From Endomychus coccineus (taxonomy: Eukaryota > Arthropoda > Insecta > Coleoptera > Endomychidae), in NCBI GenBank assembly GCA_958510875.1, contig OY294067.1, positions 198,643,524 through 198,707,523 on the forward strand: 64,000 nucleotides of DNA. Direction: 5' to 3'. The position numbers and the translations under genes are program-made. Shown here one piece after another: positions 22,192 to 36,574 of the stretch (positions within the stretch are counted from its first letter, which is position 1; every line of letters starts with the position of its first letter). The notes beneath the pieces were generated by a model, which saw only the letters and a list, made by a program, of their open reading frames with translations, was not told the origin of the DNA and ran no database searches.

Positions 22192-22206
22192 ACATCATAA
22201 GAATCA

Positions 22207-23990
22207 TGGCTTTTTATAAGAAAATTGAAGAAGATTATGAATTCCACACCGTCCATTTATTGAAAACGTTCTCAAAGATGATGAATACCTTCGCCATTCA
22301 GAAAAATATAAAAATATACTTATTGCGACTAAAAAGTTTGAGAATAATACCAAAATTTTCAAAAATCAATGATAGTCACATCATTTTCAATAGTGAGTAC
22401 TTAGATGATACTTATCTTCAATTCAAAGAGACATTTCAATTAAAAGTATTAAACCTCTTAATATCTGACTCTTGTAAGAATGTAAAACAAACTGAAAATA
22501 ACATAGGCAGAACCAAATCCACAATAAAAAATATCCTACCTACCCAAATCTTCAATACATATTTAGAATAAGAAACTCAAAAATTTGAAAAAAATTGAGC
22601 ATAGAAATATTGGGAAAATAAATAAAAAAAGCTCTCGGTGAGAAATTCAGTAATACTCTATATAACGGAAAACAAATACCTATTAACAACATAATTTCTT
22701 CACTTGAAACTAAAATTGCTGGAAAACCTACTCAAATAGCAAATGAAATGATTCAAAATGTATTAACACAATAACTAATTCCAAACAAACAGTAAAAAAT
22801 AATAAATTTATCAATAGGAATAACAAATCAATCAAAAATTTCAAAGAAACCAAACAATTCATCAATTCTAACCCACAAATCACTATCTTAAAAGCAGATA
22901 AAGGTAATAAAACTGTTATCATGGACACTAATGAATATGAGAATAAAATGTCTACAATGTTGAATGGTCCTGTAGTATATAAGAAACTGAATAATAATCC
23001 AACTAATATTTATCAGACTAAGAATAATAACTTAGTAAAAAAATGGTTTGAAAAGAAATATATTTCAAAATACATTCATAGACAATCAACAATAAATAAT
23101 GCTCATCCTCCAAAAATATATGGTTTACCCAAAATTCATAAACCTAATATATCAATGCGACCTGTGGTAGGTATGCAGCATTCAATCGCCTTTTTATGAA
23201 ATGGCTAAATACTTATCTAACATTATTAAAAATGTAGCTTACAAAAATGAAGTTTACATCAAAGATACTTGGGTATTCAACGAATTCATTAGCAAAATTA
23301 CAATACCAACAAACTATATCTTAGTAACTGGATGTCCCATCTTTGTATGCAAATATCCCTCTAGAATAAGCTAAACAAATAATTCAAAATAAATGGGATG
23401 AAATAAAACTATACACAAATTTACCTATGAATGAATCCTTAACAGTTATAGAATATACATTCACAGCTAATTTTTTACAATATAAAGATGATTGTTATAA
23501 ACAATCAGATGGTTGTGGAATGGGCTCTCCGATATCAAGTATCATAGCCCAAATAGTGATGGAAATCCTTGAAGAAAAAGTAGTATCTCAACTAAATTAT
23601 GATATAGCTTTCTTCAAAAGATATGTTGATGATTGTATTGCTGCAATCCTTGACGAAAAATGTTATGAATTCTTCAGTTCTTCCAATTCCTTCCACCATG
23701 AGTTACAATTCATAATCGTAATAGAAAATAACAAAGAAATTGATTTTTTAGATTTAACTTTAGTAAGAAAATCAAATGATAACAAAATTCTAACAAAATG
23801 GTATACCAAACCTACTTGGTTAGGAAGGTATACTAATTTCAATTCTAATATACCTAAAAAATATGAGAAAAATGTTATTATAAATTTGATAGGTAGAGAT
23901 ATTCGACAAAGTTCTCCTGAATTAAGAAATAAGTCTATTACAAAAACGGAAGAAACCTTAATAAAAATGGTTATCCCATTAATTTAGTCA
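22207..23990 (+). pseudogene. PLE reverse transcriptase, copy B, broken
   Basis: Penelope-like RT in several frames. 22921-23199 includes PPKIYGLPKIHKP and MRPVVG, hallmark PLE RT blocks. 23427-23987 includes SDGCGMGSPISS and the catalytic FKRYVDDC (about residue 75 of that frame), then DFLDLTL. Frameshifts and stops occur near 22570, 23200 and 23370. The N-terminal piece is at 22207-22571. Confidence 0.88.
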
Positions 23991-23999
23991 ATTAAATAA

Positions 24000-25045
24000 C
24001 AATAACAAAAGAAGTCTCACAGTTGATAATAATTGGCTGATGAATTAATCTCAAACAAATATTCCAAAAAATGTAATAGAAACTTTACCTCTCGGTGAGA
24101 AATTCAGTAATACTCTATATAACGAAAAACAGATACCTACTAACAACATAATTTCTTCACTTGGAACTGAAATTGCTAGAGAACCTACTCAAATAGCAAA
24201 TAAAATAAGATCGAAATGTATTAACACAATAACTAATTTCAAACAAACAGTAAAAAATAATAAATTTAACAATAAGAATAACAAATCAATCAAAAATTTC
24301 AAAGAAATCAAACAATTAATCAATTCTAACCCACGAATCACTTGGTCAGGAAGGTATACTAATTTCAATTCTAATATACCTAAAAAATATAAGAAAAATG
24401 TTATTACAAATTTGATGGGTAGAGATATTCGACTAAGTTCTCCTGAATTAAGAAATACGTCTATTACAAAAACGAAAGAAACTTTAATAAAAAATGGTTA
24501 TCCCATTGATTTAGTCAATTCAATAACGAAGGACAAAATTCATTAATTTTTTATAACTTATCTGGTGAAATCAATACCAATAATGAGAAATCAAATGATA
24601 AGCATTACATATCACTACCATGTATTAATAGTCTTTCAGAAAAAAATTGTAATATAGTGAAACCTTATGACAAACATATATGTCATAAGAGTTTTTTAAA
24701 TCAGAAAAGTCTCTTTACAAAACTAAAACGCAGCGTAAAAAGATAATACATACTGTTTATTCCATCTCTTACAAATACTGCGAAAAGGCATACATCGGCC
24801 AATCTTCAAAATACCTCGAAAAAAGATTAAATGGTCACAAATATACCAGAAATTCATCAACTGCTCTCAATAAACATGTAAAAGACACTAACCATACATT
24901 CAACTACAAAAATTTTGAATATTGAAAAGAACGACAACAAACGTTTGATATTAGAATATATTCAAATTAAAAAGAACAATTGTGTAAATGACAAAATAGA
25001 TTCCAATCTTTCGAAACTTTACAATAATCTAATTCAAACTTAACA
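24000..25045 (+). pseudogene. PLE copy C, RT core deleted, GIY-YIG end decayed
   Basis: Repeats the RT-upstream sequence of copy B (CTCGGTGAGAAATTCAGTAA at 24091 as at 22633). It then jumps near 24342 directly to the post-RT part, deleting the catalytic core. The GIY-YIG part (24730-25040) aligns with 21556-21850 inverted but has several frameshifts. Copies B and C are in tandem. Confidence 0.8.
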
Positions 25046-25080
25046 AAATTCTATTAGTTTGAATCACCATTTTCCATTTG

Positions 25081-25201
25081 TCCAGACTCTACGGTCGAAT
25101 CACCTGAAGATGGCAAATGCGACTTTGCCAAAACGTCGTGAAATTGGTCGTTTTGAGGACCGAAACCACACAACGCGGATCAATACCCGAGAATCCAGTT
25201 C

Positions 25202-25206
<5 letters not shown>
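25081..25206 (+). repeat. Repeat A copy
   Basis: Same sequence as one arm of the 18423 palindrome, from CAGACTCTACGG to CCAGTTCTACA, directly followed by (TA)n. Confidence 0.85.
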
Positions 25207-25280
<74 letters not shown>

Positions 25281-25282
25281 TC
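25203..25282. repeat. (TA)n microsatellite
   Basis: About 80 bases, nearly pure TA. Confidence 0.95.
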
Positions 25283-25309
25283 TTTTGTTGATATTCTTGA
25301 ACCATTTGT

Positions 25310-26090
25310 AATACTCGTCTGTTTTCTTGGTATATTGGTTCGTATATATACTGATAATGAAATAAAAATTCTGTTTTGACGTTTCGACAATGTCTATTGC
25401 CTTTATCAAAATTGTTAATTGAATTAGTGTTTCCATGTAATTTAGAAAAGAATAGATGATTTCGATTAATGAAATGCGTCTGCAGCCGACTTGTGTTTTA
25501 AGATCCAATTAAAACTGCAGAAAACATTGGATCGGTTGTGTGTGAAAGAGTAATGTATGGCTAACTCCAATTTGAAATAGATTGAATTTGATTAAATACA
25601 AGACATTCCAATATTGTACAATTATAAATATCTAGGAACTATTGTATGAATTAGTTATTCTATGATAAGCATTTCAGATCTATCATAACCATTCAAGTTT
25701 AAGATAATTTTATGGAATTTAACCTCCAAATTGTTACTCTATAGTGTCATAGTTAAATAATACTCCATCTTTTTCAGGTTGAATTTTAAATAGACAATGG
25801 GAAGTGGCACTTCAAATTAATAAAATTTTGTTAAGTTTGAATTAGATTATTGTACAGTTTCGAAAGATTGGAATCTATTTTGTCATTTACACAATTGTTC
25901 TTTTTAATTTGAATAGATTCTAATATCAACCGTTTGTTGTCGTTTGTTTCAATATTTAAAATTTTTGTATTGTTGTAGTCGAAAGTATGGTTAGTGTCTT
26001 TCACATGTTTATTGAGCGCAGTTGATGAATTTCTGGTATATTTGTGGCCATTTAATCTTTTTTCGAGGTATTGTGAAGATTGGGCAATAT
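25310..26090 (-). mobile_element. PLE copy D, truncated, uninterrupted site
   Basis: Matches copy A on both sides of the nested transposon, so it shows the pre-insertion state at about 25815. It ends at 26090 in (TA)n, within the GIY-YIG region. Confidence 0.75.
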
Positions 26091-28404
<2,314 letters not shown>

Positions 28405-29825
28405 CCCGGCTGTGAACTGGAAAATAAAAAAAAAAAACATGTAGGTTCGAATAGAAATTTTTTTTTTGTATTAGCTTCAGGAGGTTCTCAGGATCATTCA
28501 TACACCTTAAAACCTTTTGGGAACCCCAACCTCACCCATTGGGGGCGAAAATGGCCCGAAATGTCCAAGTCTTCAATTGTATTTTCTACAAAAAAAGGTA
28601 TTTTGGCATTTCGAGTGCACCTAAGAGGTTTTTTGAGTCGCTGAACACGAATCCGTAGCCAGATTCACTTGGAATCTATCGTAGGGGTGGTAAAATCGAC
28701 GAAATTTGCAAATTTTGCACCCTTATATGTTATTTTGCAATTTACGTGTTTTTGTCAATTCGAGTGCACCAAGAAGGTTTTTTGTGTCGCTTATCACGAA
28801 TCCGTACCCAGATTTACTTAAAGTTCATCGTTGGGGTGATGAAATAGACAAAATTGGTCAATTTTTGCACCCCTAATATGTTATTTTGCAATGTACGTGT
28901 TTAAGGCATTTAAATTGCGCCAAGGGGGTTTTTTGGGTCGCTGAATACGATTCCGTAGCCAGATTCACTCGAATATCATCGCTGGGGTGGTGAAATCGAC
29001 AAAATTGGCCAATTTTGCACCCCTTATATGTTATTCTGCAATTTACGTGTTTTAGGCATTTCGAATGCACCAAGGGGTTTTTTGGGTCGCTGAATACGAT
29101 TCCGAAGCCGGATTTACTTAAAATTCATCGTTAGGGTAGTGAAATAGACAAAATTGATCAATTTTGCCCCCCTTATATGTTATTTTGCAATTTACGTGTT
29201 TTAGGCAATAATGAAAATTAAAACTTAGTATTAAGTTCCCTGTAATAAAATCAAATGCTATATATTGATTCTTACCTAGAATGAATTGTTCCTTCACTTT
29301 CAATAGCAATTTAAATGCCTAAAACACGTAAATTGCAAAATAACATATTAGGGGTGCAAAATTGACCAATTTTGTCGATTTCACCAACCCAACGATGAAT
29401 TTTAAGTAAATCTGGCTTCGGAACCGTATTCAGCGACCCAAAAAACCTCTTGGTGCATTCGAAATACCTAAAACACGTAAATTGCAGAACAACATATAAG
29501 GGGTGTAAAATTGGCCGAATTTGTCGATTTCACCACCCCAACGATGATATTCGAGTAAATCTGGCTACGGATTCGGGTTCAGCGACCCAAAAAACCTCTT
29601 AGGTGCACTCGAAATGCCAAAATACCTTCTTTGTAGAAAATACAATTCAAGACTTGGCATGTTGCAAATGTCGCCCCCAATGGGTGGGGTTGGGGTTCCC
29701 AAGAGGTTTCAAGGTGTATGAATGATCCTGAGAACCTCCTGAAGCTAATACAAAAAAAATTTGTAGATTCGAACCTACATGTTTTTTTTTTTATTATAGC
29801 TAAAATCCCGGTTCACAGCCTGGAC
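28405..29825. repeat. Fold-back satellite element
   Basis: Inverted arms about 28405-28740 and 29540-29825, starting with GGCTGTGAAC and ACATGTAGGTTCGAA. Between them lies a unit of about 155 bp (CGCTGAATACGATTCCGTAGCC ... TTGCAATTTACGTGTTTTAGGC), four times in direct orientation to about 29210, then about two more in inverted orientation from about 29310. Frames reading through it are repeat products. Confidence 0.8.
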
Positions 29826-30764
29826 TATAAATATATACATGTTTTTGGCATGTTATGAAATATAATACTTCTCCTAGCTGATGAAAAAATACTTCATTAG
29901 TTATAACAAATTGACGTTTTTGATAAAAAAGATAAATATGTGGAATCGAAAGTTCAAAGAAAGGGTTGTTCCCGAGAAATAATTATATATCTAAGTTTTT
30001 TCGCGTTTTCGTTGTTTCGTTAACTCAGAAAATTCGCATTTTCTAGAAAAACGACAGGGGTAAGAAATTGTAGAACGAAAAATTTCCGATTGATATGATA
30101 CTTTAAAATTTTTCTCCAGAACGAAATGTTCCCGCTACAGCGTGCCAAATCGTGTATATACAGGATGTTTCGAAAGAATGTGGCCTCGTTACTAGGCTAG
30201 ATACGACATTGAAGAATAAGTGGGGTTTGCTCGGAACAATTTTTCGTAATGGCATCCGTATGCAAGATACGGGATGTTGTGGGAAGAATTATAAACACAT
30301 TTTTTACGATTATTTTGAAACTACTGGCAACATTGGAATCAAATTTTGTATGAATGTTTTGGAAGCTGACACATCGTACGAATTGTTTTTTATATCTGAC
30401 TCTCATAGTGTGCGCTAATTACATGGTTCGTACCAAGTAGTTTTGAAAATAACTTTTTTGAGGTTAGGATTTCTAGTTCAAATTTGAGGTGTGATTAAAC
30501 ATCATTCAATCTCACACGAAAGAGGTACTCCTAAAAAAACTTGCTATTGTGTATGTTATATGAAGTCATTCAAATGGTATAGTACTATGAACTGATTCTG
30601 AACTAGCCATCAGTGTCAGCGTTATCATATTTCGTTCACTATTTATTTCTAGGTACATTATTATAGCATGTAAAACATTCATTCATTCTTCTGACTTTGA
30701 TCAAATAAGTAGCTCTTGATTCTCATTGTGATATTCAATAAATGTTATTTTCAAAGACAAATTT
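29826..30764. other. Unassigned DNA
   Basis: No recognised gene. A TATACAGGATGTTTCGAAAG string at 30157 resembles ends of common insect transposons but cannot be placed. Confidence 0.45.
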
Positions 30765-31400
30765 GTGAAGGGTCTTTCTGTTTCTGGCACAGTCGGTGGG
30801 ATGCTGGAAGAATTCCATCGAGAAGAATCTTCTGTTAATCTCAATTTACTCTGCCCCTATGTAGAAACACACGAGGAAACAGATGTAGGTGAAACTATAA
30901 AACAAAATTTACATAATGAATTAGCATTGAAAGCCTTTTTAGTTGATTCAAAATAATCACTTGGTAGTTCAATTCGCGCTATACGACCTGTAGACATGCA
31001 AACTGCCTTATTTTGGATTAATGAGGAAAATAATTCAAGATCACAAACCTATATTGGGTTCTCAAAATGTTCTGACAAATCAAAATTTCAGATTACGAAA
31101 TCAACCATTGAATGTACCACAAAGGGTATCAAATAATAATATCCCTTCTCAAGCTATAAATGTACAACCAAGACGAACGAACAATCGGAAATTATCAACA
31201 AATGCGCAAGTTTCCGAAAGGTTTAATAGACCTTTACAAAACAATATATTTACACCACAGAATAAAAGGGTTTTCGAGCCGAATCCTCATTATAAACCGT
31301 CGGTACAAACCCCTATGAATGTAAGCACCAGACAAACATTCACAAAACATACCAGTAAATCTTACTCAAACTCATCAAAATTGTTATACATCTGAAGAGA
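30765..31400 (+). pseudogene. Errantivirus-type gag, C-terminal part
   Basis: Frame from 30765, stop at 30954-30956, then in-frame IRAIRPVDMQTALFWINEE, a late-gag pattern of insect Gypsy/errantivirus elements. It continues after a frameshift at about 31020 as an Asn/Gln/Pro/Arg-rich basic segment. The start of gag and the 5' LTR are not recognisable. Confidence 0.6.
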
Positions 31401-31499
31401 TATTTGATAACGAAACGTTTGAAATTGATGTAAGTAATAGCGAAGAAATTTTATAACTCGATCAAAATTCAGTTCAATTTGAAGAATAAGAGGAAAATT

Positions 31500-31740
31500 T
31501 TCGCCTTGGAACCAGAAATCAACGAATAATACCATTCAATCATTATGAAGAATATACAAGTAAATTACCGTACATAATATTTCCAAATTTAGACAATTTA
31601 AAATTTCTTATCGATACCGGAGCTACAAAATCATTCATTGATTCCGATATAGCTGAACATACAATTACCCATACTATACAGTATGATCCGTTCATTGTAT
31701 TCAATACCTTTTCAACTTCTGCTCACCAATATAGTGGCTG
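31500..31740 (+). pseudogene. Retropepsin (protease) domain remnant
   Basis: Contains FLIDTGATKSFID, with the catalytic DTGA at about 31612-31623, the signature of LTR-retroelement aspartic proteases. It lies between gag and integrase remnants and lacks an open frame on either side. Confidence 0.85.
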
Positions 31741-31847
31741 AATGAAAGTTCCCCAAATTTTCAAGAAACCTGGTGAACATATGAAATTTCGTTTCATAAT
31801 ATCTTCAAAGGTTCAATAGGTTTAAATAATCTAGAAATCTTGAATGC

Positions 31848-32770
31848 TTGAAACAATACATAGTACCGGAAGTAACGTACTATATATTTTTCAAGCCTCC
31901 AGGCTTATATTATGAATTTTGCAAAATAATTCAAAAACCATTCAAATGGCTTCTCTATAAATTTATTCGCACAAAAACTAAACTAATAGATATTCCACTA
32001 GAAGACATCCCACAAATGATAGGAAAATATCATGAAAGCAAAACTAACTATAGAGGCATTAGTGAAACAGAAATTGGATAAAAAACCTTCACTACTGGCT
32101 TTATATTCGTAATTCTATTCAAACGTATATAAACACTTGTGACATATGTCTACGTACCGAATACGAACGTAAGCCACTCAACTTAGGTATTAATCTTACT
32201 CCTACACCAACTAAACCATTCAAAATAATCTACTCAGATACAATTAAAATGTAAAAGCAAATATTTCTTACTATTATCGATGCGTTTTTCAAATACGCTC
32301 GTATTAACGAACTAGCGAGCTCAAATTCAATTGATGTAATCAACTGCTTATTACAGTTTTCACATATTGAGGTATTCCTAAAAAAATCATAAGCGCCAAT
32401 GAGTCAGTTTTTGAGAAAAGCAATTTCGAAGAACTACTTGATTTACACAAAATCGAAATACATTTCATAATTCCTGAAAACCCTCAGTCGAATAGTTCAA
32501 TTGAAAGATTGCATAGTACTCTTTTAGAACATATAAGATTACTGAATGAACAATTCCCTACAGGCAGTACAAATAAGACACTGTATGCTATATTAGCTTA
32601 CAATAATACCATCCACTCCTCTACTGGTAAAAAACCAATTGATGTCATCTCTGGACACTCAGAACGAGACGATCCATTCGATATAAGCTGGCAAAAATTG
32701 TTAATGACTAACTACGTTCAAAACCACAAAGAACAGACACAGATATTATATAAGGAATTGGATAAATAAT
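31848..32770 (+). pseudogene. LTR-element integrase remnant (RT deleted)
   Basis: DIPQMIGKYHESKTNYRG (near 32010), then CDICLRTEYERKP (near 32138, the zinc-binding part), IIYSDTI (first catalytic Asp, near 32229), SNSSIERLHSTLLEHIRL (catalytic Glu, near 32490) and YNNTIHSSTGKKP. Frameshifts and stops separate the blocks. Reverse transcriptase and RNase H should lie between protease and integrase but only about 100 bases are present, so they were deleted. Confidence 0.85.
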
Positions 32771-33059
32771 CCATAATTCATAAAGAAAAATTTGTTTCGA
32801 AATTTAACAAAGACAAAGGTATCATAGAAATCGAACCAGATCAACCAATATATCCAAAAGGAGTCCGACGAGTCACTAAAGTACAAAACAAGTTCAGACC
32901 TAAAGTCTATCCCACAAAAGTAGATACCGAAACACAAATAATTGAGATCAATAATCGCATTCATCTCTTGAAAAATATCAAAAGACCCCCGAAAATTGAC
33001 TGAAAAGAAATTGTTGCACCTGAAAAATGACCAAGGACTTCCACCAATACACCTCGTTC

Positions 33060-33600
33060 CTGTCAAAATTCAAGAATATCATCATAAAATCATACATCAC
33101 TATAACATATCTTTGATTTTTCAATATTAAGGAAATATTAATAATCAATCCGAAACGTTCATCAATAAAATAACTGAAAATATATATTGTGATTCTAAAG
33201 AGCTTGTAAACTATTTCAAATTAATTAATAATACTAGACTAAATATTTATTGAACTATTGATGAAATAATGTCAAAAGCTAACAGACAAAAACGCGGTAT
33301 AATCAACGGCCTTGGTTCGATATTTAAAAGCATGACAGGAAATCTGGATGATGAAGATGGAGAACATTTTGATAAATAATCAAACAGTTAGAACAAAATC
33401 AAATTTTATTAAGTGATGATGTTAGGAAACAATACTCTCTTTCCTCCAGTGTAGTTATGAGGTTTAACCAAACAATTTCAGACCTTTATCAGGACGAGAA
33501 AGCATTAGAAAAACGTTTAGTCCAGACCGACGATTTATCGCCGATACTTGGAACCATTCTAGCTTATATATCAAGCTAATCAAAAATCCTGGACAACCTA
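33060..33600 (+). pseudogene. Errantivirus env-like remnant
   Basis: Downstream of the integrase and in the expected order. A furin-type site followed by a conserved block, RQKRGIINGLGSIFKSMTG, lies near 33290, a pattern of envelope genes of insect errantiviruses. The rest is broken by stops and there is no recognisable 3' LTR. Confidence 0.7.
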
Positions 33601-33612
33601 GTCACCGCAATA

Positions 33613-35511
33613 ACTTTCACGTAATTGAAACTTATGCACCTCAGTGTTTTTTCTCCCAAAATGCATATTTGCAGAGAAAAATGCGAAAAAAGGCAAATAC
33701 ACGTGAATTTTGATATATATATATATTGTGTCCGCTATTTTTTCGCGTTGAAAAATCATCACTCTCTGTTGATTTTCTGATTCTGTGATATGAAAAAATG
33801 AAAAAAAAATAATATCTCAGCCGTTGGCGTTGCAATACCGCGTGCCTTTAGAGGGATTTGTCTTTCATTTGAATAACATGCAAAATGGTTCTTTCTTCGG
33901 TTTTTTATATTTCTAGCATGAAAAATGAAAAATTTAAGAAAACTTGATATCATATGCGATCGAAAATTTCCCGTAGATTGAAATAGTCGTTGTACTATGG
34001 TTAAAAAATGATCTCAAATGCGCAAAAAAGCAAACATAAAAAAAATAATTTATATAAAATTTAATGTAATTTTATTATCGTATTCTACGTAAAATTTCCT
34101 ATCAATCCTATATATTCGCACATCAAACTTCACAAATTTTCAGCTGAGAAATTGACTAAAATTTAGGAATAAATAAAATCGTATTGATTTGATTCTCACT
34201 CTTACTTTTCATTTTTTTTTTGATAACGTGGTATTATTTCTACATTTTTGAGGGAATTCTATTATTGCTACTGTAAAAATAATTGAGATCAAATGGCAAC
34301 TGATTACGATTTTTTTTTAATGGAAGTTGTTCGTTTCGAGGAAACGATTCCAAAGTCCGCGCGCATATCGTGACATCTTGATGACAGAACAACTGTACGT
34401 ACTATTCGTTCTGAGTGCAAGCGAAAATGAAAAAAGCGACTCGATTGGCAGGAAACGTAACGTTTTTCCTAAAGCTATAAGAATACAGAAAAACGTTACG
34501 ATTTCTGCCATTAGAGGCGCTTTCTTCGTTTTCGCTCACACTTAATACGTATAAAAGTAAGAGTCAGTTCCATTTGATTTCTCAGAGTACAACGTGGCTG
34601 TTTCGAGTTAATATAAACGAAGTAATACATTCAACAAGTCTGAATAAGGAAATAGTGTTCATTTGATTGGTGATATCAATAAGTTACCGGTTTTTGCTGA
34701 ATCGAAATTACCAAGTAATTGTGAAATATTCGACTGTTTTTTTTCGTGATACACGATTAATGAAAAAAGTATAGACGAAAGTAAAAAGTCTGCAGTTGCA
34801 GATTTTTGTGATATTTGGAAAAAATCGGATTTTCATATTTTAATAGAAATTCAATGAAAATGAGATAATATTTAGATGATTATATGAAAATATAAATAAA
34901 AATAATAATAATAATAAATAACAAAAAACAAAAATTTAAATAATATGTAATTTTACCGCCAAGCACGCCAATGCATACGTGACCTAGTCTAATGCGACTA
35001 GATTTTGTATAAAGTTTGGTCTCCTTATAAAGCCTTTATATTTCTTTTAATGATATAGGCTATATTCAACGTTATAATGGAAATATTTACCTTTCAGTTT
35101 TGATATTCGAGACTTTGATAAAAATCTTGTTTTATGAAAAATTTTCTGGTCTTTTTCACTGATTGTTTTTATAAATAATGACGTAGAGAAATAAGACTAC
35201 TTATTCAAATTGTCAACAAACTCTTTGTTCTGTTCAAAATATTCATGATTTTTCTTTTTTCGAATAATCCTATATTCATCATATAACTTTTGAAGTTTAC
35301 TTTCACAATTACACGGAGTCATTGTTGGAATATCCGATTTTTTCCAAATATCACAAACTTCTGCAACTGCAGACTTTTTACTTTCATCTATACTTTTTTT
35401 CATTAAGAGCGTATAACGAAAAAAACATTTCAATATTTCACAATTACTTGGTAATTGCGATTCAGTAAAAACCGGTAGCTTATTGGTATCAATGATATCA
35501 CTAATCAAATA

Positions 35512-35512
<1 letters not shown>
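33613..35512 (+). repeat. Left arm of a 1.9-kb inverted repeat
   Basis: Pairs with 36575-38480. Example anchors: TTTTTTCTCCCAAAATGCAT near 33650 and its complement near 38430; CCGCCAAGCACGCC near 34957 and its complement near 37125. Confidence 0.85.
35197..35508 (-). pseudogene. Repeat-borne protein fragment (103 aa)
   Basis: Contains KKSAVAEVCDIWKKSDIPTM and KLYDEYRIIRKKKN, a helical segment of a type seen in uncharacterised transposon-linked insect proteins (Trp-x-x-Ala/Ser-x-Ile-Pro-Thr). The frame starts at the (TA)n border. The sister copy at 36664-37038 continues further, to KDQKIFHKTRFLSKSR. A third, more diverged copy lies at about 34700-34850. Function unknown. Confidence 0.45.
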
Positions 35513-35604
<92 letters not shown>

Positions 35605-35610
35605 TTGTTT
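35513..35610. repeat. (TA)n hairpin at the centre of inverted copies
   Basis: About 90 bases of TA with one CATATA interruption, flanked by GTTTATTTGATTAGTGATAT in both orientations. Confidence 0.9.
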
Positions 35611-35640
35611 ATTTGATTAGTGATATCATTGATATACATA

Positions 35641-35755
35641 TGTAGAACTGGATTCTCGGGTATTGATCCGCGTTGTGTGGTTTCGGTCCTCAAAAGGACC
35701 AATTTCACGACGTTCCGGCAAAGTCGCATTTGCCATCTTCAGGTGATTCGACAGT
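35641..35755 (-). repeat. Repeat A copy (inverted)
   Basis: From TGTAGAACTGG to CTTCAGGTGATTCGACAG. Counterpart of 38820-38935. Confidence 0.85.
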
Positions 35756-36305
35756 GAAATTTATTGTAATTAATTTTATTATCGTATTCTACGGAAAATT
35801 TCCTATCAATCCTATACATTCGCACATCAAACTTCACAAATTTTTAGCTGAGAAATTGACTAAAATTTAGGAATAAATAAAATCGTATTGATTTGATTGT
35901 CACTTTTACTTTTTATTTTTTTTTTGATAACGTGGTATTATTTCTACTCATTCTTAGAGTTAATACATTTTTGAGGGAATTCTATGATTGCTACTGTGGA
36001 AATAATTGAGATCAAATGCCAACTGATTATGATTCTTCTTAAATGAAAATTGTTTGTATGGAGGAAACGGTTTAAAATTCCGCGCGCATATCGTGACGTC
36101 TTGATGACAGAACGACTGTCCGTACTCTTTTTGTTCTGAGTGCAAGTGAAAATGAAGAAAGCGACCCGAATGGTAGAGAACGTAGCGTTTTCCTAAAGTC
36201 ATAAAAATACAGAAAAAACGTTACGATTTCTGCCGTTAGAGGCGCTTTTTTCGTTTCCACTCACACTTAATACGTATAAAAGTAAGAGTCAGTTCCATAT
36301 GATTT

Positions 36306-36488
36306 TTTCCCGCAAAACTAAATGTTCATTTTTCAACACAACATGTTCAAAAGCAATAGAATAATAAGATCCAGGCCTGAAGTAGATCGCAAGAACTAAT
36401 AGCCGCCCACCTACAAATTAAAATATTTAAGTCTATATGTATCTCAACCCCCAAAAACTGAATAAACGTTTTTTCATTCATTTATTCA
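36306..36488. mobile_element. Short retroposon insertion with 13-bp duplication
   Basis: A 183-bp insert flanked by TTCCATATGATTT at 36293-36305 and 36489-36501. The sister sequence at about 34570 lacks the insert. The insert ends in CATTCATTTATTCATT just before the duplication, like a simple-sequence tail. This fits a SINE or a 5'-truncated LINE inserted by target-primed reverse transcription. Confidence 0.7.
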
Positions 36489-36574
36489 TTCCATATGATT
36501 TCTCAGAGTACAATGTGGCTGCTCCAACTTAATTTAAACGAAGTAATACATTCAATATATCTGAATTAGAAAAT

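Larger units (their letters stand above)
18730..22195 (-). mobile_element. Penelope-like element copy A, interrupted
   Basis: Minus-strand PLE remnant. Its outer part (18730-19218) matches 25320-25815, and its inner part (21531-22195) holds the GIY-YIG region. A DNA transposon at 19227-21523 splits it. It meets a plus-strand PLE copy head to head near 22200. Confidence 0.75.

Noticed and set aside
25081..25206. Calling repeat A a proven hammerhead ribozyme
   Set aside because: Only the CTGAAGA and GAAA core and one stem fit; partners for stems I and III and a clear cleavage site could not be shown by eye.
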